64,000 nucleotides of DNA, from assembly GCA_949293415.1 (NCBI GenBank), contig CASFDK010000005.1, forward strand, positions 23,034-87,033, written 5' to 3'. Every line of letters starts with the position of its first letter. The first letter of the stretch is position 1. The position numbers and the translations under genes are program-made. Source of the stretch: an uncultured Verrucomicrobiota bacterium (GTDB taxonomy: Bacteria; Verrucomicrobiota; Verrucomicrobiia; Opitutales; Intestinicryptomonadaceae). The notes beneath the pieces were generated by a model. The model was not told the origin of the DNA. It did not search any database and worked only from the letters and a program-made list of their open reading frames with translations. This document shows positions 52,311 to 61,249 of the stretch, in pieces.

Positions 52311-53210
52311 TCAGATTCCGAAAAATGCGGATGCGATGTTCGCGAAATATCCGTCGACGAAGACTTTCGTGAACATAAAATAGAACATTCCGCCGAACGC
52401 CAGCCACGGACCGAACGGAATCGCCGTAGGGTCGGCATCCTCGCCGTTGCCGAATTTGCGCCCCTTCGATTTGCGCGAGAATTTGCGCGTTGCGGCAAGC
52501 GGCACCATCGTCAGCGCGCCGATTATAGACCCGCCGAATATCGCGAAAACCGCGCCCTGCCATCCGCAAAACGCGCCTATGCAGCCGACCAGAATTACGT
52601 CTCCCTCGCCCATCGCCTCCTTTTTGAAGACGCATTCGCCGAGTATGCGTATCCAGTACAGCACGCCCGAGCCGACGATTATCCCGACCGCCGACTTTAT
52701 CCCCGAGGCGACTACCGATGCGACAAACGGCGCGTCGGCAATCATTGCGTCGTGCATTTGCGGCATCATAAGCGAGAGCACAAAGCCCGCCACAGTTCCG
52801 CCGATTGTTGCAAAGTCGGGCAGCATCATACTGTCGATGTCGACGAACGTGCAGAAAATCATTATGAATGCAAAGACCATCCCTGCGAACGCAATATACG
52901 GCGTGCACGTCATCCACAGGCAGAGGAAGACCGCCGCCGTCAGCGTTTCCACAAACGGATAGCGGAAGGATATTCGCCGCCCGCAGCATCTCGCCCGCCC
53001 GCGCAGCAAAAACCAGCCGATTATCGGCAGGTTGTCGAACCATTTTATCGGTTTGCCGCACGCGCAGTGCGACGGCGGGCTTACGATTGATTCGCCCTTG
53101 GGTATTCTGTATATGCACACGTTCAGAAAACTGCCGACGCACGCGCCGAGGCAGAAGAAAAACGCGTCGAAAATTGCGGGAAATTGCGAGTTGATTTCAG
53201 CCAAGTCCAT
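52311..53210 (-). CDS. Type 4 prepilin peptidase (A24 family)
   Basis: A 299-residue inner-membrane aspartic protease with about eight helices. The N-terminal part has GSFLNVCIYRIPKGES and NLPIIGWFLLRG; the active aspartates are in FVDIDSMMLPD and GEGDVILVG. The cysteines that usually form two CxxC pairs read HCACG and ARCCG here, i.e. CxC and CC, a variant spacing. It processes type IV pilin or type II secretion pseudopilins, none of which is in this window. It overlaps aroE by 14 nt. Confidence 0.92.
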   Translation of the reverse strand: MDLAEINSQFPAIFDAFFFCLGACVGSFLNVCIYRIPKGESIVSPPSHCACGKPIKWFDNLPIIGWFLLRGRARCCGRRISFRYPFVETLTAAVFLCLWMTCTPYIAFAGMVFAFIMIFCTFVDIDSMMLPDFATIGGTVAGFVLSLMMPQMHDAMIADAPFVASVVASGIKSAVGIIVGSGVLYWIRILGECVFKKEAMGEGDVILVGCIGAFCGWQGAVFAIFGGSIIGALTMVPLAATRKFSRKSKGRKFGNGEDADPTAIPFGPWLAFGGMFYFMFTKVFVDGYFANIASAFFGI

Positions 53211-54123
53211 AGAGGTGTTCCTTCAGTTTATAGAGCATCAGCGCGCCGAGCAGCGGCTTGCCCGTCCATATAGAGAGCGATTTCGCGCCCTGCCACGCCA
53301 GCATTGCAAGGCCGTTTTCGGCGGGTATGCCGTTTGCGCGGGCGGCGAGCACCGAAGAGGTTTCCGCGCCGCGGCGGTAGGGCATATCCAGAAAAACGCA
53401 GTCCTGCGGGATTTTCGAAAAGTCGATTACGGGTCTGTCGTCCGCCTTCAGCCCGACCGCCGTGGCGTTGACGATTACCGAGCGCGGCGCAATCTTCGCT
53501 TCGACGTTTTCGAGCGGGGTTGTGGACAATTCGAAATTCTCCGTTTTCATATCATCGGCAAATTTCGCCAAACGTTCGGGATTTCTGTTGGCGACAAGAA
53601 GCGATTTGCATTTCGCCCCCAGTATCGCCGCCACCGCTCCGCGCGCCGCGCCGCCCGCGCCCAAAAGCACGACGTCGGCGTTTTCGAAGCCTCTGCCGAA
53701 CGCGTTTTCGACCGCCGCCGTAACGCCGAATCCGTCGGTGTTGTAGCCGCGCCAGCCGTCCGGCGTGCGCAGAAGCGTGTTGCAGGCGCGCGCCTTTTTT
53801 GCGGTTTCGTCGAAGTCGGTCAGGATTCTGAATGCGATTTCCTTGTGGGGAATGGTCAGGTTTATGCCCGTGAAATTTTTACGCCAAAAAAGATGCAGCG
53901 TTTCGGCGAGGTTGTCGGGGTCTATCTCGAATGCGAAGTATTTTGCGCCCGCGAACGCGCCGTCGGTTTTCGCGATTTCTCCGAGCGCGGCGTTTTGCAT
54001 GAGCGGGCTTAGCGAATGGGCTATCGGCTTGCCGAAGACGGCGAAATATTTTTCGGGCGAATTTTCGTTGCGGGCGAAAAATTCGTCTCCCGACATTTCG
54101 CTTGGTTTGTTGTCGCGTTCCAT
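53197..54123 (-). CDS. aroE: Shikimate dehydrogenase AroE
   Basis: Reduces 3-dehydroshikimate with NADPH in aromatic amino-acid synthesis. The 308 residues include the substrate site KPIAHSLSPLMQNAAL and catalytic segment NLTIPHKE, the NADP-binding GAGGAARGAVAAIL with RNPERL after strand 2, and NATAVGL. The N-terminus has a ~28-residue hydrophilic extension before FAVFGKPI. yggS lies 2 nt upstream and the prepilin peptidase gene overlaps downstream. Confidence 0.95.
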   Translation of the reverse strand: MERDNKPSEMSGDEFFARNENSPEKYFAVFGKPIAHSLSPLMQNAALGEIAKTDGAFAGAKYFAFEIDPDNLAETLHLFWRKNFTGINLTIPHKEIAFRILTDFDETAKKARACNTLLRTPDGWRGYNTDGFGVTAAVENAFGRGFENADVVLLGAGGAARGAVAAILGAKCKSLLVANRNPERLAKFADDMKTENFELSTTPLENVEAKIAPRSVIVNATAVGLKADDRPVIDFSKIPQDCVFLDMPYRRGAETSSVLAARANGIPAENGLAMLAWQGAKSLSIWTGKPLLGALMLYKLKEHLYGLG

Positions 54124-54125
54124 TT

Positions 54126-54836
54126 TTACAAAGAGTAGTCGCGCGCGCCGAACAGGAATGTTCCGACGCGTACGAGTGTGCTGCCCGCTTCGATTGCGCG
54201 TTCGAGGTCGCCGCTCATACCCATCGAAAGTTCGGGCAGGGAAACGGAGAACTGCTTTTGCAGGTCGTCGCGCAGGTTGCGCAGGTTTTCGAAGCAGCGC
54301 GATGCGGTGTCAAGATTGGAGTCGAGCGGGGCGACGGTCATAAGCCCTTCGACTTCCACGTGTTTAAGCTCGAGAGCCGCGCCGAGAAGTTCGGGGGTAG
54401 TGTCTATTGCCGCGCCGAATTTTGCGGGGTCGTTGCCCGCGTTTACCTCGAGCAGAATGCGCATTGTCTTGCCGAGCGCGGCGGCTTCGGCGTCGATTTT
54501 TTTCAGGAGCTTTAGCGAGTCAACGCTCTGGATTCTGTCGGCGAGCTCCACGGCGTGTTTTGCCTTGTTGCTTTGCAGGTGTCCGATGAGCTCCCAGTTT
54601 ATTTTAAGCGCGTTGCCGCGTTCCGATTTTCTCTTTTCCGAAAGTTCCCGAACGCGGTTTTCGCCGACCGCTGAAAATCCGAAGCGAGCCGCGTATTCGG
54701 GCGCGTCTATCGGGTGCGTTTTCGTGACGGGCAGAATTTTCACGTCGCCGACGTTTCTGCCGCACGAGGCGCACGCGTTTTCGACGCGTCCGAGAAGTCT
54801 GCGGCAGTTGTCGCAAAATTCTTCGTATGAAATCAT
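54126..54836 (-). CDS. YggS/PROSC-family PLP-binding protein
   Basis: A 236-residue single-domain PLP protein of alanine-racemase fold. The PLP lysine is in ILPVTKTHP, with GENRVRELSEK and WELIGHLQSNKAKH as family marks and MGMSGDLERAIEAGSTLVRVGT at the C-terminus. The family maintains PLP and amino-acid balance and has no known catalytic reaction. The first ~20 residues carry two Cys pairs (CDNC, CASC), an uncommon feature. It lies 4 nt after the aminotransferase gene. Confidence 0.95.
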   Translation of the reverse strand: MISYEEFCDNCRRLLGRVENACASCGRNVGDVKILPVTKTHPIDAPEYAARFGFSAVGENRVRELSEKRKSERGNALKINWELIGHLQSNKAKHAVELADRIQSVDSLKLLKKIDAEAAALGKTMRILLEVNAGNDPAKFGAAIDTTPELLGAALELKHVEVEGLMTVAPLDSNLDTASRCFENLRNLRDDLQKQFSVSLPELSMGMSGDLERAIEAGSTLVRVGTFLFGARDYSL

Positions 54837-54840
54837 TGTC

Positions 54841-56235
54841 CTATTTGTTTTTCTTGTTGTCGATGCTTGCGGCGATGAGGCGTTTGCCGAATTTCCAGAG
54901 CGAGCCCGTCGGGTTTGCCGCCTCGGTTAGCGTTTCGTCGAACGCCTTTACGAATTTGTCCACTTCCTTTTCGGTTATGACAAACGGCGGCAGCAGTTTT
55001 ACCGCGTGGACTTCGTGGCTTGTAACCTGCGTGATGATTTTGTAGTTGTCCATCAGCGACGTTACAATCATCTGCGTGAAGAGCGAGTTGTTGGCGGCTT
55101 TCAAGGCCTTCCACGCCGCCTTTTGCAGAAGCCCTTTCGGTTCCTGAAATTCTATGGCAATCATAAGCCCCAAGCCGCGTACCTCTCTTATATACGAGTG
55201 TTTTTCTTTGAGCGTTTCGAGCTTTTGCTTGAGCAGCGCGCCCATCTTTGCGCAGTTTTCGACCATCCCGTCCTTTTCGAGAACGTCGATTGTAGCCAAG
55301 CCCGCGACCATCGCGAGGTTGTTTCTGCCGAATGTCGTGGAGTGTTTTACGCAGTTTTCGAGCGGCGAGAAAACGCTCTGGTGGATTTCCCTTGTAGTGA
55401 CAAACGCCGCGCACGGAACGTAGCCGCCGCTGAGTGCCTTTGCCATCGTAACGATGTCGGGTTCGAGCCCCCAGTGTTGGTAGGCGAACATTTTGCCCGT
55501 TCTGCCGAAGCCCGTCTGCACTTCGTCCATAATGAAGAGCGCGCCGTATTTACGGCAGAGTTCCTGCGCCTTCGGGAAGAAGTCGTCGGGCGGAATTTCC
55601 ACGCCGTGTCCGATTACGGGTTCGGATATGAACGCGGCGACGTTGCCCTCTTTGAGTTTTGCCTCGAGGTCGGCGAGGTCGGCGAATCCGATTTTGTCGG
55701 TGTCGGGCAGGAACGGACCGAATCCGTCCCTGAAGTGCGGCGTGTGGGTTATCGACATCGAGCCGTACGTCAGCCCGTGGTAGCAGCCGTCCATCGAAAT
55801 TATGCGCGGGCGTTTCGTGTGGGCGCGGGCGAATTTTATCGCGCCTTCGTTCGCCTCCGTACCCGAGTTGCAGAAGAAGACGGCGGAGAGCTTGTTGTTG
55901 TGGAGCTTTACGATTCTTTCGGCGAGCAGACCGCTGAGCAGCGCGCAGTCGAGCTGCACCATGTTCGACAGATCCATATCGATTGCATCCTTGATTGCCC
56001 TGCCGATTACGGGGTTGTTGCGACCCATTCCGAATACGCCGTAGCCCGAGATGAAGTCGAGGTATTCGTTGCCTTCGGCGTCGTAGAGGTATGCGCCCTT
56101 TGCGCTCTTGTAGCACTTGTCGAACCCGATTGTCTTCAGCACGGTTGCGAGCGTGCGGTTGACGTATTTTTCGTGCAAATCGTAGTTCTGCCCGAAGCGC
56201 GAGTCTATCAATTCCCTTAAGTCGAAATCTTTCAT
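54841..56235 (-). CDS. Class III PLP aminotransferase, substrate unknown
   Basis: A 464-residue fold-type I aminotransferase with NSGTEANEGAIKFAR for PLP binding, FIMDEVQTGFGRTGK and the PLP lysine in TMAKALSGG. It is longer than ArgD and has an N-terminal extension (1-40) and a distinct C-terminus, like putrescine, acetylornithine-like or polyketide-linked aminotransferases. No pathway genes flank it, so the substrate cannot be named. It heads the minus-strand array and is divergent from lgt (62-nt gap). Confidence 0.9.
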   Translation of the reverse strand: MKDFDLRELIDSRFGQNYDLHEKYVNRTLATVLKTIGFDKCYKSAKGAYLYDAEGNEYLDFISGYGVFGMGRNNPVIGRAIKDAIDMDLSNMVQLDCALLSGLLAERIVKLHNNKLSAVFFCNSGTEANEGAIKFARAHTKRPRIISMDGCYHGLTYGSMSITHTPHFRDGFGPFLPDTDKIGFADLADLEAKLKEGNVAAFISEPVIGHGVEIPPDDFFPKAQELCRKYGALFIMDEVQTGFGRTGKMFAYQHWGLEPDIVTMAKALSGGYVPCAAFVTTREIHQSVFSPLENCVKHSTTFGRNNLAMVAGLATIDVLEKDGMVENCAKMGALLKQKLETLKEKHSYIREVRGLGLMIAIEFQEPKGLLQKAAWKALKAANNSLFTQMIVTSLMDNYKIITQVTSHEVHAVKLLPPFVITEKEVDKFVKAFDETLTEAANPTGSLWKFGKRLIAASIDNKKNK

Positions 56236-56297
56236 TGATAAAAAATTTTTTCCCCTTAACTTTACCCGACACTATAAATACTTCAAACATTATTTCG

Positions 56298-57137
56298 ATG
56301 GAAAATTTTCTTGCATACTATGTGGTCGATTTCGACCCGTTCGCGCTGCGTTTCCCCGACGGATGGTTTCTCGACGGCATAAGGTGGTACGGGCTGTCGT
56401 ACTTGGCGGGTTTCGCGATTGCGATGCTGCTTTTCAACCTCTATTCCAAGAGGGGCAAAAGCCCGCTTGCGCCCGACGACAATTCCTCGCTGATAACATA
56501 CCTTCTCTTCGGCGTGATTGCGGGCGGCAGGCTCGGCTATATGCTGTTTTACGACTTCGGCAATTTTATGTCGAATCCGCTTTCGCTCTTCCAGATTTGG
56601 AAGGGCGGAATGGCGAGCCACGGCGGCTTTATCGGCGTGGTGTTGGCGATGTTGTGCTTTGCGCGGGCGAAAAAAGTTTCCTTCTGGAAAATCGCCGACA
56701 TTGTTACGACCGCCTGTACCCCCGGAATATTTCTCGGCAGGCTCGCCAATTTCGTCAACGGCGAATTGTGGGGCAAGGTTTCCGACGTTCCGTGGGCCAT
56801 GATTTTCCCGAGATCGGCGGCGGCGGGCACGGCGGTCGAAAACATAGCCGCGCGGCACCCGTCGCAGCTTTACGAGGCGTTCGCCGAGGGGCTTCTGATT
56901 TTCGCGTTTTTGCAGTGGCGTTTCTGGCGCGGCAATCTGCCGAATGGGCGGGTCGCGGGAGAGTTCCTTTCGCTTTATGCGATCGTCAGGATAGTCTGCG
57001 AAATCTTCCGCGAGCCGGATGTGGGGGTCGAGCCGATTCTCGGCTTGAGCAGGGGCACGTTCTACTCTGTTTTGACGCTCGCCGCGGGGCTTGCGATTAT
57101 TGCTTATTCCAAATTTTCGAACTCCGCGCAAAAATAA
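56298..57137 (+). CDS. lgt: Prolipoprotein diacylglyceryl transferase
   Basis: Adds diacylglycerol from phosphatidylglycerol to the lipobox cysteine of prolipoproteins in the inner membrane. The 279-residue protein has seven helices and the Lgt signature GRLANFVNGELWG, with the conserved HGGFIG histidine motif (SHGGFIG) and QLYEA. The ATG at 56298 opens the conserved part; the longer frame runs into the promoter region. It would act on the lipoproteins seen here (LptE, propeller lipoprotein). lptF/G follows after 70 nt. Confidence 0.96.
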   Translation: MENFLAYYVVDFDPFALRFPDGWFLDGIRWYGLSYLAGFAIAMLLFNLYSKRGKSPLAPDDNSSLITYLLFGVIAGGRLGYMLFYDFGNFMSNPLSLFQIWKGGMASHGGFIGVVLAMLCFARAKKVSFWKIADIVTTACTPGIFLGRLANFVNGELWGKVSDVPWAMIFPRSAAAGTAVENIAARHPSQLYEAFAEGLLIFAFLQWRFWRGNLPNGRVAGEFLSLYAIVRIVCEIFREPDVGVEPILGLSRGTFYSVLTLAAGLAIIAYSKFSNSAQK

Positions 57138-57207
57138 TGGGGAGGTTTTTTAGGGTTGCCATCGTTTCGGCGTTTGCGCCATACTCAGACAAGATTTTTT
57201 TTGCCGA

Positions 57208-58347
57208 ATGGGTACTTTAAACAAATACATTTTCAAGCAGGTCGCGGCGGCGGCGTTTATGACCGTCGCGCTGTTCGTGTTCGTGCTCGTGCTCGGCAAC
57301 GTGATAAAGGAGGTTATGGGAGAGCTTGCCGCGGGCAGACTCAGCATATCGTTCTTCCTGTATATCGTCGCGCTCATCATTCCTGGAGTGATTCCGTACG
57401 CGCTGCCGCTCGGTATGCTTACGGGCATTTTGCTCGTCTTCGGCAGGATGTCGTCGCAGAGCGAAATCGTGGCGATGAAGGCTTGCGGCAGGTCGATTTA
57501 CAGCATGGCGGCTCCCGTATTTTTTCTGGCGATTTGCGCGTCGCTCTTTTCCGTGGCGATAAACTTCTACTACGCGCCCGCCGCCGACTACGCCTACAAG
57601 AGCGCGCTCAAGAACCTCGTGCGCGCCAATCCGCTTCAGTTCATTCAGGCGGGAACGTTCATCCGCGACTTCCCGGGGTATGTCATTTACGCCAATTCCT
57701 CCGACGGAAAGGAGCTTGTAAGTTTCAGAATTTGGGAGCTCGACAAACAGGGCAGAGTGCAGATTTCGATTCAGTCGGAGCGCGGTCTTCTTTCGTACGA
57801 CGACGACAGAGACGAAATAGTCTTAACCCTCAAAAACGGCAGTGCCGACCGCGCTCGCGCGGGCGACCCCGAGGACTTGCGCAAACCGCTTCCGTCGGCG
57901 CGTTTCGATGAGCTTGTGATAAAGCTTCCGCTTAACGATATTATCGGCAAATCGGACGGAGTGCGGAAGCGTCTCAAGCTGATGACGTTCGGCGAGCTTT
58001 TGGATGCCCGCACCACTTGGCACAGAAAGCCCAATCCCACGCCCGAGGATGCGTTTCACGACAAAATCGAGGTGCAGTTGCAGATACAGAAAAATTTTGC
58101 GATGGCGTTTTCGATTTTTTCGATGGTTGTGCTTGCCGTGCCGCTCGGAATCAAGGCGAGCAGAAGCGAAACTTTTGCGAACGTCGCCATTGCGCTCGCG
58201 CTTGCGATGTCGTATTATCTGATGATTGTCGTGATTTCGTGGCTTGAGAAGTATCCGACGTTGCGTCCAGACGTGTTGATTTGGGTTCCGAACATAATAT
58301 TCCAAGCCGCTGGAACTGTCTTGATAGTGCGGTCTTCGCGCAATTGA
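57208..58347 (+). CDS. LptF/LptG-family LPS export permease
   Basis: A 379-residue inner-membrane permease with six helices in the YjgP/YjgQ pattern: three N-terminal (to ~115), a periplasmic beta-jellyroll domain (~120-290) and three C-terminal. ALPLGMLTGILLVFGRMSSQSEIVAMKACG is the family motif. It partners LptB (34828-35568) to extract LPS. Only one of the F/G pair is in the window. It is followed directly by a long-hairpin repeat, copy 2. Confidence 0.92.
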   Translation: MGTLNKYIFKQVAAAAFMTVALFVFVLVLGNVIKEVMGELAAGRLSISFFLYIVALIIPGVIPYALPLGMLTGILLVFGRMSSQSEIVAMKACGRSIYSMAAPVFFLAICASLFSVAINFYYAPAADYAYKSALKNLVRANPLQFIQAGTFIRDFPGYVIYANSSDGKELVSFRIWELDKQGRVQISIQSERGLLSYDDDRDEIVLTLKNGSADRARAGDPEDLRKPLPSARFDELVIKLPLNDIIGKSDGVRKRLKLMTFGELLDARTTWHRKPNPTPEDAFHDKIEVQLQIQKNFAMAFSIFSMVVLAVPLGIKASRSETFANVAIALALAMSYYLMIVVISWLEKYPTLRPDVLIWVPNIIFQAAGTVLIVRSSRN

Positions 58348-58760
58348 CGGCGCACGGCGCGTGAAAGTACTTCCCTAAGGGCGTTTCACAAACGCCCCAG
58401 ACCGCACGCGTACGCCAAGTACGCTGTGCGCCCTGTGTCGTTTGCAAAGCCACCCTTATGAAAGCACTTTGACGCGCCTAAATAGTGAGTGCTTCGCACG
58501 GAAGTTTTTTAGGATGTTTTCGGGGATAAGATTTGTTGCTTGTGGCGGAACGCCTGAGGCGTTGTCCGAACTTACTTTTACGGACTTCGCATGCGTACGC
58601 CAAGTACGCTGTGCGCCCTGTGTCGTTTGCAAAACCACCCTTATGAAAGTACTTTGACGCGCCTAAATGGTGAGTGTTTCGCACTGTAGATTTTTAGGAT
58701 GTTTTTGGGGATAAATTTTGTTGTTTGCGGCGGAACGCCCGTGGCGTTTCTCGAACCTAT
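58348..58760 (+). repeat. Composite long-hairpin repeat, copy 2
   Basis: Begins right after the LptF/G stop with element A at 58356-58478, the same length (123 bp) and nearly the same sequence as at 24208-24330; one right-arm base differs (AAGCACTT for AAGTACTT). The tandem second unit follows as in copy 1, and the AACGCC-NNN-GGCGTT hairpins recur. Both copies lie on the same strand, 34 kb apart. The rest of the 484-nt gap to 58831 holds no gene. Short open frames here are repeat sequence. Confidence 0.9.
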
Positions 58761-58831
58761 TCTGACTTCGCGTGTACGCTTTTCCGTTAAAAAACCTTGC
58801 TTACGTTGGTTTTTCCTCGTAGTCTGCAGGT

Positions 58832-60190
58832 ATGTTGTTTGAACGCGAATTATTAAAGCGCATTCCGCGTTATGAGGCGGACGGTTTGCTCGATTCCGCT
58901 TCGGCGGCGCGGCTTGCGGCTCATTTGTCTGCCGTTCAGAATCGCGGAACATCCGTGTTTTTCAATGCAATCTATTTTGCGGGGGCGGTTCTTTTGATTG
59001 TTTCCGCCTGTCTTTTTGTCAACAACGTGTGGGACGACCTTTCGGTTGGCGCGCGTCTGGGACTTGCGTTTGCGCCGCTTGCGCTTTCTTTTCTCTTCGG
59101 GGTGTGTGTGTTGTTTTTCAAATTCGGCGCGCTTGTGCGCGAGATTGCCGCGTTGGCGGCTATTGTCTCGTTCGGCACTCTGTTTTGTCTTGTGGCGAAT
59201 ATTCTGAATGTAGCGGACAATTTCCACAACTATTCCATTCTCATGATTTGTCTTTCTCTGCCGCTCGTGTTCGTTTTCGACTCGCGCGGGGCGGCGATGG
59301 TTGTAGCCTTTTGGTGTTCGATTGTCGCGGGTTTCGGGTATGGCGACAATCTTTGGGGTATGGGCGATGCTCTCTTTGCCGTGGCGGTTTTTGCGGTTGT
59401 TTTTGTCTACACTTTTAAAAACTGGCGAAGTGCCGGCGTGCCGAACGCAATTTTGGGGCTTGTCGTTTGCGGGGTTCTTGCGTCGCTTTCGTACAGCATT
59501 CCCAAGATGTTCGTGCGCGGTTTTTGTCCGCTGCTTGCCCAGCCGGACTTGCCCAATCTCTACGCTTTTTACTCCTGCGCGATGTTCGGCGCGGCGGCGG
59601 CTATGCTATCGCGGGCGTCGCGTTGGGGCGGTTTGCCTCTTTGGAAAGTTCCGCAACTGTATGTGGGGCTTGTGCTGATGTTCGGCGCGATGACGGCTCT
59701 CAATAGATTGGTTTGTTTCGACGGCGGCGTATTTTCCGTGTCTGCGGAAAGAATCGCAAAGCTTCATTCGGTGTCGATTCCGGCGGCGGTGGCGCTCGAT
59801 TTCGTCCTCGCTGCGGTGTGTTTTGTCTGGCTCTTGTCGCTGGTTCGGGCTTTGTGCGGGCGCGAAAAAATCTGGGGCGCGCTGATTGCGGGGCTTATGT
59901 TTCCGCTCTATTTTGCGGCGTCGTTCGGGCGCGGCGGATATTTTATTTTTGTCGTTCTTTCGAATGCGGTATTTTTTGCGGCTGCGGCGGCGTTTGCGTT
60001 TTCGGGGATACGGCGGCGCAGTTTCATTCTGTTAAATATCGGTGTATGGATGATTGTCTGGCAGGGCTTTGTCCGTTTGATTGCGATGGATTCTGCGATA
60101 ATCTTCCGAGCGGCGTTCTTCGGCGTATGCGGGCTTTTGCTCATCGGCGCGAACTATTTTCTGAAAAGGAGGCTCGACAATGAAAGATAA
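58832..60190 (+). CDS. DUF2157-family membrane protein
   Basis: A 452-residue integral membrane protein with a cytoplasmic N-terminal segment (ELLKRIPRYEADGLLDSASAARL, typical of DUF2157) and about twelve to thirteen hydrophobic helices. The family has no defined function. In many genomes it neighbours GDYXXLXY-domain proteins, as here: the next gene overlaps by 11 nt. The pair stands alone between two repeat-filled gaps. Confidence 0.85.
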   Translation: MLFERELLKRIPRYEADGLLDSASAARLAAHLSAVQNRGTSVFFNAIYFAGAVLLIVSACLFVNNVWDDLSVGARLGLAFAPLALSFLFGVCVLFFKFGALVREIAALAAIVSFGTLFCLVANILNVADNFHNYSILMICLSLPLVFVFDSRGAAMVVAFWCSIVAGFGYGDNLWGMGDALFAVAVFAVVFVYTFKNWRSAGVPNAILGLVVCGVLASLSYSIPKMFVRGFCPLLAQPDLPNLYAFYSCAMFGAAAAMLSRASRWGGLPLWKVPQLYVGLVLMFGAMTALNRLVCFDGGVFSVSAERIAKLHSVSIPAAVALDFVLAAVCFVWLLSLVRALCGREKIWGALIAGLMFPLYFAASFGRGGYFIFVVLSNAVFFAAAAAFAFSGIRRRSFILLNIGVWMIVWQGFVRLIAMDSAIIFRAAFFGVCGLLLIGANYFLKRRLDNER

Positions 60191-60821
60191 ACTGCGCGCG
60201 TTTGTGTTTGCCTGCGTGGTCGCCGTCGGGGCGTTCGCGGGGATGTATATGATTTGGGATGCCGACGACATCGTAAAAAACGGGCGGGAATTCCGTTTCA
60301 AATTGGAGAAAATCGACAAGGTTGGGTATCGCAATTACAACGGGCGTTGTTATATTCCAAATATTGTTCCGCTTTATGCGCCGTATACGCGGAAAATTTC
60401 GCTTGTAGAAAAATATATAAAGAAAAACACCGCAAAAAAAGAACCTCTGGAAAATTTATTTTTTTCAATAAACCCCAATGTTTATGTTGCTTTTGCGCAC
60501 GATTCAGAGGGCTTTGCCGTAGTGAAATCGTATTCCTCAAAACCGCCCAAGGACGGCGCGTATACCGCCATGAAAGCCAACTGTTATGAAACTGCCGTTT
60601 TCGAGGGGGGTAAGTGGGTTAAGCTCGAACAGCCGCGCTTGCGTTTCAATATGCCAAGTTTCAAGATGACCGTCTCGGAAAAGCAGCTCGAGAAAATCGA
60701 CAAGTATCTTAAATCCATAAATAGTGAAGACCGCAAGGGGTATGTGATGGCGAAGATAAAGGACGGCAAAATTATTCCGGTGGATATCGTGGTAAACCAA
60801 AAATCCCTCTTGGGCTTGTGA
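60180..60821 (+). CDS. GDYXXLXY-domain-like membrane-anchored protein
   Basis: A 213-residue protein with one N-terminal helix (about 5-26, FVFACVVAVGAFAGMYMIW) and a soluble extracytoplasmic part. The early stretch EFRFKLEKIDKVGYRNYNGRCYIP resembles the pattern of GDYXXLXY-domain proteins, which typically lie beside DUF2157. Assignment rests mostly on position and size; function is unknown. Its ATG is 11 nt inside the DUF2157 gene. A long-hairpin repeat begins at its stop codon. Confidence 0.65.
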   Translation: MKDKLRAFVFACVVAVGAFAGMYMIWDADDIVKNGREFRFKLEKIDKVGYRNYNGRCYIPNIVPLYAPYTRKISLVEKYIKKNTAKKEPLENLFFSINPNVYVAFAHDSEGFAVVKSYSSKPPKDGAYTAMKANCYETAVFEGGKWVKLEQPRLRFNMPSFKMTVSEKQLEKIDKYLKSINSEDRKGYVMAKIKDGKIIPVDIVVNQKSLLGL

Positions 60822-60943
60822 AATCGGGATTGATACGGCGTTTCGCGTTTTGGGCGGCAATGACACGTATGTCTAATACGCTTACATCGCCGCCCCAAAC
60901 GCAAAGCCACCGTCTGAATCCCGATTTGACAAGCCCCGCCGAA
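60822..60943 (+). repeat. Long-hairpin repeat, type B, first copy
   Basis: Directly after the stop codon at 60821. Outer arms AATCGGGATT (60822-60831) and AATCCCGATT (60917-60926) and ACGG/CCGT pair; the middle forms a 14-bp stem GCGTTTTGGGCGGC (from 60846) with GCCGCCCCAAACGC (to 60902), with a small CGTAT/ATACG top hairpin. The right-arm core GCAAAGCCACC is shared with elements A and C. Confidence 0.88.
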
Positions 60944-61010
60944 GAAAAAGAAAGGGCTTGATACGGAGATTGGCGTTTTTGCGGAGCACAAACGCAAATC
61001 GTTCCCTACG

Positions 61011-61117
61011 GGCGTTTCGCGTTTTGGGCGGCAATGACACGTATGTCTAATACGCTTACATCGCCGCCCCAAACGCAAAGCCACCGTCTGAATCCCGATT
61101 TGACAAGCCCCGCCGAA
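61011..61117 (+). repeat. Long-hairpin repeat, type B, second copy
   Basis: A 107-bp direct repeat of 60837-60943, 174 bp further on; the sequences look identical. This copy lacks the AATCGGGATT left arm, so only the inner stem is complete. The gap between the copies (60944-61010) contains a half-similar stretch with GCGTTTTTGCGG and CAAACGC. This is in the 428-nt gap before rpmF. Confidence 0.88.
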
Positions 61118-61185
61118 AGGAAAAGAATATTGGGTTTTACGGGGCGGCTTTTCGTTTTTGCGATTTTTTTGATGAAAAAAGCTTC

Positions 61186-61213
61186 TTGACAAAACTTCTT
61201 CGTAGGGTAAAGT
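61186..61213 (+). promoter_or_regulatory. Sigma-70-type promoter of rpmF
   Basis: TTGACA at 61186-61191, a 16-nt spacer and TAAAGT at 61208-61213, about 37 nt before the rpmF ATG and just downstream of the type B repeats. Confidence 0.65.
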
Positions 61214-61249
61214 TCCGCTTTTTATTAAATTTGAAAGAGGTATTTAACA

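Noticed and set aside
51379..53142. Xer recombinase frame extended by ~280 codons upstream
   Set aside because: The extension is an alternate frame over the prepilin peptidase gene, not a fusion; the Xer protein starts at 52302.
60584..61192. 202-codon minus-strand open frame with a repeated segment
   Set aside because: It is the translated type B repeat plus antisense of the GDYXXLXY-like gene.
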